Part shown: one piece after another, positions 9,947 through 22,069 of the stretch
How positions within the stretch are numbered: the stretch's first letter is position 1
How the letters are laid out: every line of letters begins with the position of its first letter
Source of the DNA: Gyrodactylus bullatarudis
Lineage: Eukaryota; Platyhelminthes; Monogenea; Gyrodactylidea; Gyrodactylidae
DNA length: 64,000 nucleotides
Assembly (NCBI GenBank): GCA_012064415.1
Contig: SSNU01000256.1
Coordinates: 248,001 to 312,000 of the forward strand
Direction of reading: 5' to 3'
Program-made: the position numbers and the translations under genes
Notes under the pieces: model-generated
The model's database searches: none
What the model was told of the DNA's origin: nothing
The model's input: the letters and a program-made list of their open reading frames with translations, nothing else

Positions 9947-12900
9947 TTAAAACGGCAACAAGGCTAGTCTCTGCGGAATGCTGGGTAGAAGAAGGTTCGC
10001 GGAATATTCCTCGTCCATAGGGTCAATGTTCCTATTCATCAGAATGTTGGGAAAGTTGCATTGGACAAAGCAGAACGGATACAAGGAGCGTAAATCAAAG
10101 ATTCTCTGAGGAGTTATTTTTTCACAAAGAGAAACATTGATGAAGATGAGATTTTTACATTGGGCAACAAAACTGACCAAAATTTCATCGGTAATAACTG
10201 GATTACGGGTTAGGTCAACGTACTCGAGAGTATCCTGGGCTGATTCGACAAGGGCCAACAAATCTGATTCATCCATGCATCTGAGATTTGATAGAAAAAT
10301 AAGAAAACTAGGTGTAACATTTTAAAATCTAACCCTTCATGTCCCAAATTATTATTTTTTCGTCACACAAATGAGAAAATTGGAAACCAAAGCAAAATAA
10401 TTACGCTGATTCCTAATCTCAATTCCTTCTTGGCTCTATAAATAGTCATCTTCTAAACTATAAGATATATCGAGTAGGCGATTGCATATTTGAGATCTAC
10501 GGCTATTGTTTTACGATAAAAAGTTATTTTGTTTTTCCTAAGGTATCAGCAAATAGGTTTCCAAAAAAACGTTCTGAATTTTTGACAAAATTTTCAAAAA
10601 TCACCCTTCTTGAAGTAACTCTGGCTGGCCTCAGTGGAAAGCTATCTTTATAAATAATACATAATTTTTTAGTTTAACAAATTTAATTTCTAATGAGGGG
10701 TGAAAATGTATTTTAAGCATTTTTCAGTTCAGATAATCGCTCAAGAAAGTGTTGTGTTCCACTGAGGGGAACAATGGGACATGAAGAGCTAATTACAATA
10801 TGAAATCTTATGCTGCTCAGTAGAGAGAGGCAAATTTTTAACATCCAGGTGTGCACAGCTCATTAAAAAAAATTTTTTTCAACGTAAAAAGTTGCTATTT
10901 AACCCTGTATTTTAAATTTTGTTTGGATGTCCAAATCGCAATTGAAAATGCCGCCATCTATTTTCAATGAATTTTTCTACTAAAATAGATTTAAATTCAA
11001 ATTTTGAGCCGTTAGAATACAATTTTAAATAGAAATGTATTTCTAATCAGCACTGCATATTCTAGTAAAAATTCCGATTTATTTGGGATATATTGAAGGT
11101 GTTTGGGAAAATGAGATTTTGGGGTATCAGAAAAATTTCGAATTTCACGAATGGCATTTTTCTTGTTAGATCTAGCAGTTTGGCATTGCAGCCGAAACAT
11201 TGTTCGGAAAAAAATTAACTCGCCCTACTACTCAGATGAAATGAATATTTCTCGGTCTTTCAAACTATTTGAAACTTGATGAAATTTCGAAAAGTCAAAA
11301 TCCCTAAAAAATAGAAGATCAGTCAAAATTTTTATTTTTAAACGGATCAAAATTTTCAGAAAATGATCAGGATATTTAGAGAAGGGGTTTTGAATAATCA
11401 GAACAGTTAAAATTCTTAGTTTTATCAATTATAATTATCGTAGTAAAAATTTGTTGAAATGATTTTTTTCTCTAGAAAATGAGTAAATGCCCTGAAAAGT
11501 TGTAAAAATTAGTATAATAAATGGCAGCAAAGGACAATAATAAACGTAAACGTGTATAGCCTACTTGAAATTTTGTAGAGACAGCTTTTTCAGCGCATAA
11601 CATCTGAAAGCAATGTGTCGAATGAGGCCGGGACTGTCGCATTTCTCACAAAAGTCTAGGCATATCTCTTCTAATTGATGAGCATTCGTACAAATGATGA
11701 ATGGTGCCATTGGATTCAGATACTTCCAATGGGATAAATTGATTGATTTAATATTTCTGTAAAAGATAAATAATATCATAATTTCCGTTGAAAGGAGAAG
11801 CAAGAAATTGCTAGTCAATCATGTTGAGGGGGGATGGGGGATACTCACGCGTTATTTCGAGTAAGAGTCAACAGCCATTCGTAGACATCTGATGAGTCAT
11901 CGGAGTACTCTTGATGACTCTCTAGGCAATCTCCAAGGTCAATGTAGAGAAGGTTTTGTGATAAGTTGGCCAAATTTTCAAGAGCTTCCTTTAGAATGTT
12001 ACAACGATACAGGGAGAGCCATTTCAAATTGAAGAGCCGGCCAAGGATGAGAAAACCCTCTGGCTTTATCTCAGTACACGAGGAAAGATCCAATTCTGAA
12101 ATGAAATTCAAATTGGAGGAGATTTTAGATGGTAATAAAAAATAATTTGTTCTGGGTCATAATGGAACCAATCAGATCATTCGACTTACCAAGAAGAAAG
12201 TTCAAGATCACATTTGCTGTAATGATTCCGGTCTATAATGGTCTTCCTATTTGTAAAGATACGGAATCATATGAGCAAATGTAAACTAAAAACTTCTTCT
12301 TGGAAAGAATAGATCGGATCTTATGTTTGTATCCAGAGCGAGAATGATTCAACAAGACAAACCGAACCCCTCAGCACAATATTTTTTGGAATAAAGTCAG
12401 AACTTTTAAGCTGATAGAAATGATTTAACACTGAAAATTGGGATCAATGTTGGATGAAAAATTGGAATCTGGCCATAGAAATTTCATGAAAAAGTAAAAT
12501 CACTCAATTTTGGGTCACGTTCCTTTGTGATATTTGAATAATTGGAATATGGTTTGATTTCGATAAGTTTTATGAAAATTCGAGTTTTTTAACTTGAAAA
12601 GATAGCAATTTTTTCAGATTGATATTTTATAGTAAAACAAGTTACGTGGTCATTTCAAAATGTGATTTTAAAAATTATTTATTTTCATCCTACCAGGGGG
12701 GAAAGTAAAGTTTTCGGAGATATAAAAAAATGATTAAAATTAAAGAATAGAAATTTTTTGTTTCAAAACTATTTAATAATCAGTGGTTAATTGGTGAGGA
12801 TGGAAAATTTCTATTGAATGATTTATAAAATAAATTGTGTTAAACTTATAGATTCACTTTATATTTCAGACTTTTAGTTAGGGTTGTGAATAAGGTATTA

Positions 12901-15900
12901 TTACAGTTTCAGAAAAATTGATAAAACTCGATTGAATGTTTGTTAATGACAAGTTTCATGCAAATTTTTGTCATCTGGCAGTGGATTGTTGTTGGTATCT
13001 TTAAGAAAATACCTTGAATTGGTGTGCAAATTCAAATTCTGAAAAAATCGTTTGTTTGAAATTCTATTATGTTCTTAGCTTTAATTGGGAGAAGAATTTT
13101 TTCTTGTTTTGCCTCTTGATTTCTTATTCTTCTCTTTTAAGTGACCAAGAAAACCTATTCTGACCCCAGTTTTAGTATATCATTTTATTATGAGAATAAG
13201 AGAAATTTACCTTCGAGTTTCCGACAATGATTAACAATATGCATGAGACATTCATCGTCAATGAAGAGACAGCATGAAACTCGTAGACACGTTAAATTCT
13301 GACAGGCATTTTGTAGGAAGAGTGAGAATATCATCGGACTAATCTGGAAAGTTAAAATTTATACATTAAAATCCCAATGAGACAGGAATTTGTCCAAGAG
13401 GTAGAGAGGAATTACTTTATTGTAACTGCCGCACCAGGATAAGTTGAGTCTCCGCAAACGTTGCCCGGAATATTCATCCGACTTCATTTTCCTATAGAAT
13501 TTCGACTGTTCACTAAGAGAAGGATAGAATTTTTCTCTGAAAAAGAAAATAACGTCAGTATTCAGATTCGCTTATCAAGATTTATCAATTATTTTCTAAT
13601 TAGTTTAATTACTTATAAGTAAGACAACCAGAAAAGACAGTTTTTTGAATTGAAGAAGGCATTTTTTCAGGTAAATTTTTGGAGAAAAGGCAAATGAAAA
13701 TTTTCGCTTAAATTTAATGTCTTACCGGTGATCTATCGGACTTTGCCTGGTATAGATACGCACTATTTTCATCAAAACCATTTTCTGTAACCAATCAAAA
13801 ACTCTTTACAAATGATAAAAATTTACTATTATCATTGGTCAAGGATGATTAAATTTAAATATTTAGAATCTCTGCAATCTAATTGGTCATCTTTCAAATA
13901 TTTGTTTGGACCGTTTTGCTCAAGATTTTCTCGAGCTTTGGGAATTTCCAATAAGCTTGAGCAGTTAGTGTTTAATTTTTAGCTAGGATTCTGATAAATT
14001 AAGTTTTGAAAGTCCTCGTTTTGAGCTTCAGTTAATAGACCATTGAATGCACAATATCATGATGATTTTCAACTTAGCAACCTTGGATATTTTTATCGGA
14101 GTCGTATTTTGAGTGCTAATCCTAGCGTATAATTTCATTATTTTATAAATTTTTGATTATTTCTGAGATTGTGAAGGAGATGCTTTATTAATTTAATGCA
14201 GAGAGGGCTTTCCAAGATGTAAATTCAAAAAAGGCAAACTCAACTTTTAAACCGAGCGATCAGGAGAATTTTTAAATAACATTTTCAGGTTTAATATCTG
14301 TATTAATCTATGGATCTATTAATTTGGTTGCCGTACTTATGGGTATACGCATTTGGATACTAAATGAGAAATCTTTAGACCCTTAAAAATGGCAAAATTT
14401 GTCTATCTCAAGGTTTGACTAATTTTTCAAATATTTATTTATTTTTCTTTTATTCCTCGATCTCTGTGAATGGATTTTTTTTTAATTTCATTAGTTTCTT
14501 TCTGGCAGCTTACATCATTTTGAATATTCATTAAACTTAGACTTTGAGTCAAGAGATGGCCGACATATTTCCTGAGTTATATACTTCCAGGAACTCTACT
14601 TTCTGATAAAACTGTAGTAAACATATATTGACAAGCTCTTGCAACTACTGAGAAAGACATGTAAAAAGTCAATCGCTAGTGAAATGTTTAGAGGGACCAA
14701 AATGTTTTTTTATTCGTACATAATGAACCCATATTTTTTCTAGGAATAAAATTTTAGACTATTTTTATCAAATTGAAATAAAAATTCTTTTGTATTAATT
14801 TTGGCTGGATTGTATTGAATTATACCAAAATTGATTTTTCAACTTTACCTTTTATTCTTTTTCACCTGTGTTGTTCGGATAAGATCGTCTTGAAAACTGG
14901 TGGAAACTGAACGCTTTCTATTGGAGAATTTTCGTTGTAATCTAAGAGCACTTTCAAGAGGTAACGGTCGGCCGAATAAATCACTTTCTTCCGTCATATC
15001 CTCGGGGCTATTCCTATCCTTTGATATTTGTGTCTCTTGCATGCGCTTGTTCCATTCTGATATCCGAGAATTCTTGAGAGTTTCCTTAATCTGATAGTCA
15101 ATGTTTGGCGGCCTCTCATATAACAGACCACGATTGAGCTTAAAACTAAGACTTATCAAGGACTTGGCCTTGACTGACACCCAAAATGGTTTCAAGTCAA
15201 TCGAGGTTTGAGAAGCCAAAGCATCATTGGACAAGTCGTAGAATAGCCTGATGAAACAAGAAGAAAATTATCATTTTACCCTCATCTTATGGACATTTAA
15301 GAAGACAAAACTTGCTTGGAAACTGAGGCAGCTCTGCATAAACTCTGCAAGTCCAAATACGAGAATATTCTCAGGTTTACTTCGTACTAGGGTATAAAAT
15401 TCTTTTATAAAAATGTTAATCGTGCATATTTGAGTTTAAAAAATTTTTTAAAAAAATCTTTCTATATTATTTTACAAGAATTAGTTTGATATACTACAGT
15501 ATACATTAGGCTAGCCTCTTCGATAAAAAAATTGTTGATTTGATTGAGCAAACCATATTTTTTAGAGATAGTTTTAAGTGCTGAAAAATTCATCTTCTCT
15601 GAAAAAAACAATATTCGAAAATTGAGAACGTTTTTAATTTCCATTTGAAAATAAAGTATTTTTCTGAGGGATATTATTCAGATTTAATAAAACATTAACT
15701 TTACCTAGGAATTTCATCTCTCACAAAAAAGCAATTATGACAAAAAATTTAAGGCGCGGAATTCAAATCTCAAAAGAGGCTAATCTGTTAATAAGTCGCT
15801 ACGACAAAAATAATTAGTATATTCATGATCCTCGTAAAATTCTGATCTAAAAAAATATGGTTTGCTAATATCGACTTTCGGAAGGGGTTAGCCTAGTTTG

Positions 15901-17798
15901 GCAGAAAGGGTTAACTTACAGGCAGGTCTTTGAATGACTTTCCAAAGTAGTTGACACTTTTCCAGTGTAAACTCAACTCTTTACTGGACTCGGTGGGAGA
16001 AAAGGGAATTTCCAAATTGGCAAATCGATCAATCAGGTACTCATTCATGTTGTACTCAACTGGATTTAGAGAACAGGGAAGCTCTACATTGAGTAGGGAT
16101 AGTTCACTTTTGGGCAGGTCACTCTGGTTAGAATCAATTGAATTCTAGGGGAAATAAATCAAATTAATTAAATACTGGGGTAAATACAAAAACAATAGGT
16201 GTCAGATGAAGTATAATAAATGATATTCGAGAGGTATTTCCAAAAACAACGGGAATATGATCACCATTGATATCTGGGGTAGAGAAATATTCATTTAGAA
16301 TGGAATATACCAATATATATGGTCAAATACAATAGGTCAATCTATCGTTTAATCTGTATTAATACCTATTTTTCCAAGCTCAGAATATTTTACCCAAGTA
16401 CATGAAGATTAGATATTTATGAAATTTCATAGTTGTTCCTCCTCGGATTGAATTCAATAAAGCTTCTCTTCTAAAAATAAGTAGTTGTAGTTCAATACTT
16501 GCTCAGACTTTGGTTCTGAATTCAATGCTTTGCGACCTTTGAATAATACCTAAAATTACTAACTTTTCTATTAAAACATGAACCCAAAATTAAGTATAAA
16601 AGATCTGAGAATGATTTGAATCTATTTTCACAAATTTATTGTGCATTTTTGTGTTACAATTTTATTGATTTTTTATCTTCGTTTGAGTGATTTTTTAAAA
16701 TTTTATTCAAAATAATTCCCATTACACTAATCAGTCAACGTTCGGTCTAGATTTTTTAGGATAGATCAAACGTAGTACTTGTTAGAATCCTAGTTATTGA
16801 TTATTTTCTGTATAAAAAAGTTGGAAAATCAATTTTAAATGCCACGACCTGAAAGTTATATAATACAATGCGAGTTGATATTTTAAATTACTCACACTTC
16901 GTCTAAGTTTCGCAAAAAGTGGTACTTCTGGTATAAATTCAATGTAGTTCTTTGGCAGGATAGATTCGATGATGCATTTTTCATCATTCAAGTCCTCTTC
17001 CGTTGTTGGGGCCGGCAGAGAAAGAATTCTTCGGACCCAATTGATAGATGACTTTTCGAAGAATTTGTTCCTAAAGCCAGATATTCTTATTGCATCTATT
17101 TGATATTGATCAAGGGATAATTTTGTGTTGAATTCAAAGCGAAATAAATCAACAGGAATTGGAGGAACGTTGCTCTAAGAATAAAGCTAATAGAAACTCA
17201 CAAGCTGAGGCTGAAAAACTCTTGCTTCCGGCCGAAGGATCGCCTTCAGTTCTGGTGTCAGATAAGAATCGTCAATGTCAAATTTGTTGCCGCATAGGTG
17301 GTTGTAAACAAGTAATTTATTCAAAGCCTTATTGATTTCTCGAATAGATTTAAATTTCAATACTGTTTTGTCAGCTGTTTTCTTCCAGATAGTACGCCAT
17401 CGTATGCTTCTGGTATTTATCGGAGTTAGGGGATCATCCTGATGATAACATGCCGATATCTTGACAAGACTACCGGGCATAAAAGTCTCAAAAATTTCAA
17501 TTTTAGTAGGAATAAGAGGAGTTGTTATAAAAACATCCAAAAACTCATTAGAATTTACATCTGAATTTGTTTTTATATCCAGGTTAGATAGGAATTCATC
17601 TTTCCATAGACCATAATCTCTCTAAGAGTTAGAGAAATAACGTACAAATGAAAAATTACTATCTGATGTTTTATATTCTGGATAAACAGTCAAATCACTA
17701 ATAAGTTTTATTGAATCGATCTCAGTACTCTTGTTTGACGAAGAAACATTGGGAACGTCTTCAACAAAAATTTCTTTGTAATTGGTCCTACAAAACAT
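9947..17798 (-). CDS. FBXL4: F-box and leucine-rich repeat protein 4
   Basis: Orthologue of FBXL4, a mitochondrial SCF-type F-box protein that in mammals restrains BNIP3/NIX mitophagy. Eleven exons: 17646-17798, 17202-17621, 16896-17174, 15920-16144, 15316-15386, 14849-15247, 13416-13536, 13211-13343, 11849-12095, 11565-11756 and 9947-10280. They total 857 aa against 621 in human. The discoidin-like N-terminal domain includes RDYGLW and TKIEIFETFMPGSLVKISAC. The F-box is FKDLPYEVNLRIFSYLDLQ then SLCRAASVSK, split over exons 4-6. Leucine-rich repeats follow to the end. Introns 1 and 2 are 24 and 27 bp. Intron 5 uses a GC-AG pair. Exon 6 adds about 100 basic residues between F-box and repeats that human FBXL4 lacks. 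Confidence 0.9.
10324..10792. repeat. MITE with CCCTTCATGTCCC ends, FBXL4 intron
   Basis: The left end TAACCCTTCATGTCCC is matched by an inverted GGGACATGAAG on the right. The body shares several blocks with 50187-50488, for example AAAATAA.TACGCTGA and GGAAC.AA.GGGACATGAAG. No coding capacity. It belongs with the TTAACCCTT-type repeats at 641 and 52223. Confidence 0.5.
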
Positions 17799-17963
17799 GG
17801 AAGATTAAAGCAGTTTTTGGACTATCCAAATTTTGGACTAAAATTCAAATTAAATTGGTAGTAAAACAATTAGTGAAAAATTTTGAAATTCTAATGTTTA
17901 AAAAAATGCTATTTAAAATATTGCGTTAATTTAATTTTGTTTATCAACAAGTCTCTTCTCTCA
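17799..17963. promoter_or_regulatory. Divergent promoter, FBXL4 / unknown gene
   Basis: Only 165 bp separate the ATG of FBXL4 (minus strand, at 17798) from the ATG of the 822-aa gene (plus strand, at 17964). Both transcripts must start here or very close by, so a shared bidirectional promoter is inferred. No specific element is recognised in the AT-rich sequence. Confidence 0.5.
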
Positions 17964-20804
17964 ATGAACTATCTCAATGAATATGAGCCATCAAAATATG
18001 CGAATCTAAGTTTGAGATGTGACTCTGGTATATCAGATGATTTCAAGAGTGAAGAGCTCAAAAGTGAAGTGGACAATCTATACCTTCAACTGCAGGAGAT
18101 AAAAAAACTCACTGATCAATCCATTTCAAACCAACACTACTCAAATGTAAACAACATCGTATACGATATATATTCAAATGTGGATAAACCTTTGCACTTT
18201 CACAAAACCAAATCAAGATGTTGTAAAGCCAATAATTTTGAACCACAGTCCGAGGTTCTCGAGAAATCCTATTCTAGTGATCTAGATTTTGAGCCGAATG
18301 AACCCCAAAGGATTACAAAGGATAAGAAATTCGATTTTCTTGTCACCACAGAAGCACAAGTTAATGAAGAAATTTCTGTTTATCATCAAATCAAAGAGAA
18401 TGTCGAGCAATTTTTCGATAATCCGTCAGTTTATCAGTATTACAAAAGTCAGGCTAAATTACGTAATCATGAGTGAGTTTAGTTCAAATCCTGACATTTA
18501 AATGTCTATTCAAGATGAATTTAACTTTAGCGACATTTGGTCTGATCGAAAGGCTGTTTTATTTCAAAAATATTTCCAACGTCAATACTTGGACTCATTA
18601 TTAGACGAAGAGATTCCGAAAAAGTCTCTGCAAGCTAACAATAAAAGTAACCTTCAAGCCCGCGTTATACCTCTTAGGGAAAGCAAAATAGTTAAAGAGA
18701 TTAAATTTGCAAAAAATATTGAATCGAAAAAGATTTCTTTTAACCCGTTTAGGGCTAGTGAAGTTAGAACACCATTGACATTTGATCAGAATGTTCCGTT
18801 AAAAAAGCCTGATAAAAAGGATAGTGTGCAGTTTAAAAAGTTGAAAAATAATCCTGTCAAATCGAAACCTTCGAGGGAAATTCCAAGAAATACCCCTGAA
18901 ATGGAAGATAAAATGAAGAGTATTCTGGATAAAATGGTCAGATCACGACAAGCACTGATGAATCGTGATGAACTCCTTAGAGTTATCGACTCTCAGACCA
19001 AGAGAAATTTGGTACCGGAACCTGTTCAGCCTACTATTGAGTAAAGTGTTTTTTTTATCTTTTCAATATTCCTTAAATAACATACATTATAATTTAGAAC
19101 TGAAAATGTCCCGATCCCTGGTCCTTCCAGGTGTGAGAATGTATTAGATCAGAGTATCTCACATGACTTTATTACAACCTCCTCTCCCCTTCAGAATGAA
19201 TTTAATGATGGTGAGAGTGAGTTAATTGCAAAAGAGGAATAGATCTTCCCGAGAATGCATTACCATTTCATGGTTTTTTGATAGATTCCTCAAATTTATC
19301 TGACGGAGAATGGTTAGTTCGCAGGCGTTCCGAAGGAGAAGTAAATGAATATGACTGGAACAAAATTAATGAACAAATTCTAGCAAACAATACAGATGTT
19401 GGAATTTCTCAGTCGACAGATATTACTGATGTAAGCTAGTCTCAATTCTTGTCAATGTGTAATCTGACCTTTTTAATATGTTTTAGGTTAATACGAATCC
19501 TTCAACTACAGCAACTGATTTAACAATTTCCCTGGGAGAGGTGAACCTTCTCATCAAGTTTGACGAAGCCTCAAATATTCAGCATCTTCAGTTGCCTAGC
19601 TGCGAACCAATCTATAATGCCATGATTCTCAAGCAAACTCTCTTGAAAGAGTACAAAAAACTTGGCAAAGATGATCGCAAAGTCCTCAAGGAAATGCTCC
19701 AGGCAAAACGAGAGGAAATACAACGATGTAAATTGTCTCGTTTAAATGAACGAATTCGAAGTGACCAGAGTGAGGGAGAAATTGACAGGCCAAAAGAGAT
19801 TTGTAGAATTGATAAAATGATTCAAATCGAATCTGATTTGGAAAAGGAGATTTGTAGGTTTATTTTTCAATCGTCAGCTCAACAAATTAAATTATCAAAT
19901 TATATGTATTCGATAAATTAGCCAGTATTAATTTGGATACAATCAAGGTAGAAAATGATGATGAATCCATGTCTAAGACCGATTCAGGTACCTTGAAGTC
20001 TCTCATTGAGATTCCCCACGATGCAAGTCCCAGGGAGAGAGTTTCAATAAGGTCAAAGAGTCCGATACTGGACCAAATTCAAATTAGAGATCAAACACCA
20101 GAGAAACAGACCAAGTCTGTGGAAGAAATGAACATTTCACCCATAATTGGAATACAAGAGAGAACAAGTAGGTTTTATTTTCCAAGATATCTTCAAGAGT
20201 AATTAGATTAATACAAGATTTAGATCAAGAATTGACACCAGAAGATGAAGATATTGTCAGAGAAACCCTAAGACTACTAGAATTGGATCAAAAAGAGATG
20301 GATAGTAAGTGAAAATTACATTTGACTCCAAAATTCTTGTTCATAATTATCCTACCTTAAGAACTAGAAAATAAGAAAGGAATTGATGAAACAAAAGTAT
20401 TAAAAGGAAAAGATGCTAGAGACCAGACAAAGGATAAGACATCAATATCAGATCATGATCTATCAGAGTTTTTCATAGACCAGAAAAAAACGATCAAGGG
20501 AGACGAGAAAACTATTCAAGTTGATAAGGAAAATTCAACGCCTAGATCAACTGTTTCTGATCACGATTTATCCAAATATCTCAGAGAACTTAACCAGGAA
20601 AATAAGGATATTCTTATAACAGATGAAGATAACCCTGTTAATAATGACAAAACGCTCGTTAACGAAGATCAATCTACATTAACAAGTGTTTTATTTGAGA
20701 AAAGAGACAATTCAAATGATTCCTTATCAGTAGAGAACACAGAAAGCGTTTCTATCAAAATACTATCATTTGATGAAGGTGATTCATTGCCAAAACCGGA
20801 ATAA
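17964..20804 (+). CDS. Unrecognised acidic 822-aa protein
   Basis: Eight exons join in frame: 17964-18472, 18531-19040, 19098-19216, 19243-19430, 19487-19853, 19922-20167, 20218-20304 and 20362-20804. The fourth intron boundary pair gives a 26-bp intron (19217-19242). I do not recognise the family. The protein is charged and mostly disordered, with predicted helices such as EVDNLYLQLQEIKKLTD, KMKSILDKMVRSRQALMN and KQTLLKEYKKLGKDDRKVLK. Near the C-terminus SISDHDLSEFF and TVSDHDLSKYL form an imperfect repeat about 50 residues apart. SEGEV and SEGEI motifs recall centrosomal or ciliary scaffolds such as TALPID3, but this is only a hint. It shares a divergent promoter region with FBXL4. Confidence 0.75.
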
Positions 20805-20966
20805 ACCCAAAAGAATTAACTAATTGACCCTTATTTCATGATGTTACTAGAGTATGAACTTTTGAAAATTTTTCAATTTATTATTTTGAACAAATGAAAT
20901 AAACCTTTTTTAGTTTGTTTAAAAAATCTTCTTTGTAAAAGGCATTATTTTGTTCTTTCTCCGATT

Positions 20967-21800
20967 ATGATCGGGTCCGACTTTGCTCTGATTGCGTTAC
21001 TCTATTCTTCCATTTTCCTTGGATCAATTTATATTTTTGGAGGTATCAAGAGGCGTCAAGAATCTCTAAACATTAAGTTCCGCATCCTTGGAGCTACATT
21101 CGGATCATTGCTCGTTGTTTGTCACATCTTGGAACTATCGAATTGTAAAAGTTGGCAGGAGGTCTGTCAACGTTTCGAAAACTTTAAATGGTCTCGTATC
21201 TTTATCACATGTCGTGGCTTATTAAGTTCAATCCTCTACGGTATATTGTCAACTGAGATTCTCTACTTTGGCCAATGGTTTCATATGATCTTTTACGAAC
21301 GTTCTATCAACATGAGAACTTGTCGGCAATTCATCTCCTATCTCTTCACACTACGAGGTTTCAGAAATATTATTGCTGCACCTTTCCATGAAGAGTTTGT
21401 CTTCCGAGCTGCTCTCATCTATCAGGCCCAGAAATATTTCAACTCAAGCACTGACATCTGTCTCGTTAACGGAATCATTTTTGCATTTGCTCATTTGCAT
21501 CATCTGTTCGAAGATTATCTTGATCATGTACCATTGAAAAATGCTCTCCTCGGATCCATCATTCAAATGGGCTATACTTTCATCTTTGGCTACTATTCCT
21601 CCTACGTCCTATTAATGACAGGTAACCTGGCCTCCTCCATTGCTATTCACTCACTGTGCAATCTACATGGATTACCAGAGATTATTTCTGCAGTCAAATC
21701 GCATAGTAGATCGAAAAGAAGGTACCTCAATACAACCGTTACTATCGGAGCATATGTCCTCGGTCTACTGGGGTGGTTGAACATTCTCAAGGGGTACTAA
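20967..21800 (+). CDS. RCE1: CAAX prenyl protease 2
   Basis: A single-exon 277-aa membrane protease of the RCE1/ABI (CPBP) family, which removes the -AAX tripeptide from prenylated CAAX proteins such as Ras in the ER membrane. All catalytic elements are present: E142-E143 with R147 in FHEEFVFRA, H176 in FAFAHLHH, and H228 and N232 in AIHSLCN. Several hydrophobic segments surround these, including one at residues 5-25 and one near 200-220. Length is slightly below human RCE1 (329 aa), the difference being at the N-terminus. It ends tail-to-tail with EMC1, about 270 bp apart. Confidence 0.92.
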   Translation: MIGSDFALIALLYSSIFLGSIYIFGGIKRRQESLNIKFRILGATFGSLLVVCHILELSNCKSWQEVCQRFENFKWSRIFITCRGLLSSILYGILSTEILYFGQWFHMIFYERSINMRTCRQFISYLFTLRGFRNIIAAPFHEEFVFRAALIYQAQKYFNSSTDICLVNGIIFAFAHLHHLFEDYLDHVPLKNALLGSIIQMGYTFIFGYYSSYVLLMTGNLASSIAIHSLCNLHGLPEIISAVKSHSRSKRRYLNTTVTIGAYVLGLLGWLNILKGY

Positions 21801-21841
21801 TCTATCATCTCTATCTGTAGACAATTTGTAAAAAGTTATTT

Positions 21842-22018
21842 CTAATTTAAATATAATTTATTTAAGATATTTTCAAATTCCTTCCTTTGAATATCCAGTT
21901 TTTGTTTATTACTGGAGATTGAGTAAATATCAAAAATTGTGTACAAAAAAGGAATAGCAAATAATAGTGGTACTTTTGTGAGTTGGGAAATTAGAGTATT
22001 CCAGCGCATTTTGAACAT
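21842..22018 (-). CDS. Small single-pass membrane protein (hypothetical)
   Basis: A 58-aa frame lies 51 bp downstream of the EMC1 stop on the same strand. It has a hydrophobic stretch (VPLLFAIPFLYTIFDIY) followed by a charged helix (KQKLDIQRKEFENIL). The layout and size are like small integral membrane proteins such as SMIM11, also 58 aa with VPLL near the start, but identity is too low to assign. It might also be chance coding in the EMC1 3' UTR. Confidence 0.35.
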   Translation of the reverse strand: MFKMRWNTLISQLTKVPLLFAIPFLYTIFDIYSISSNKQKLDIQRKEFENILNKLYLN

Positions 22019-22069
22019 GAAATATACAACATGACAATTATTAATACGACACAAAAATTTAGCTCGTAA

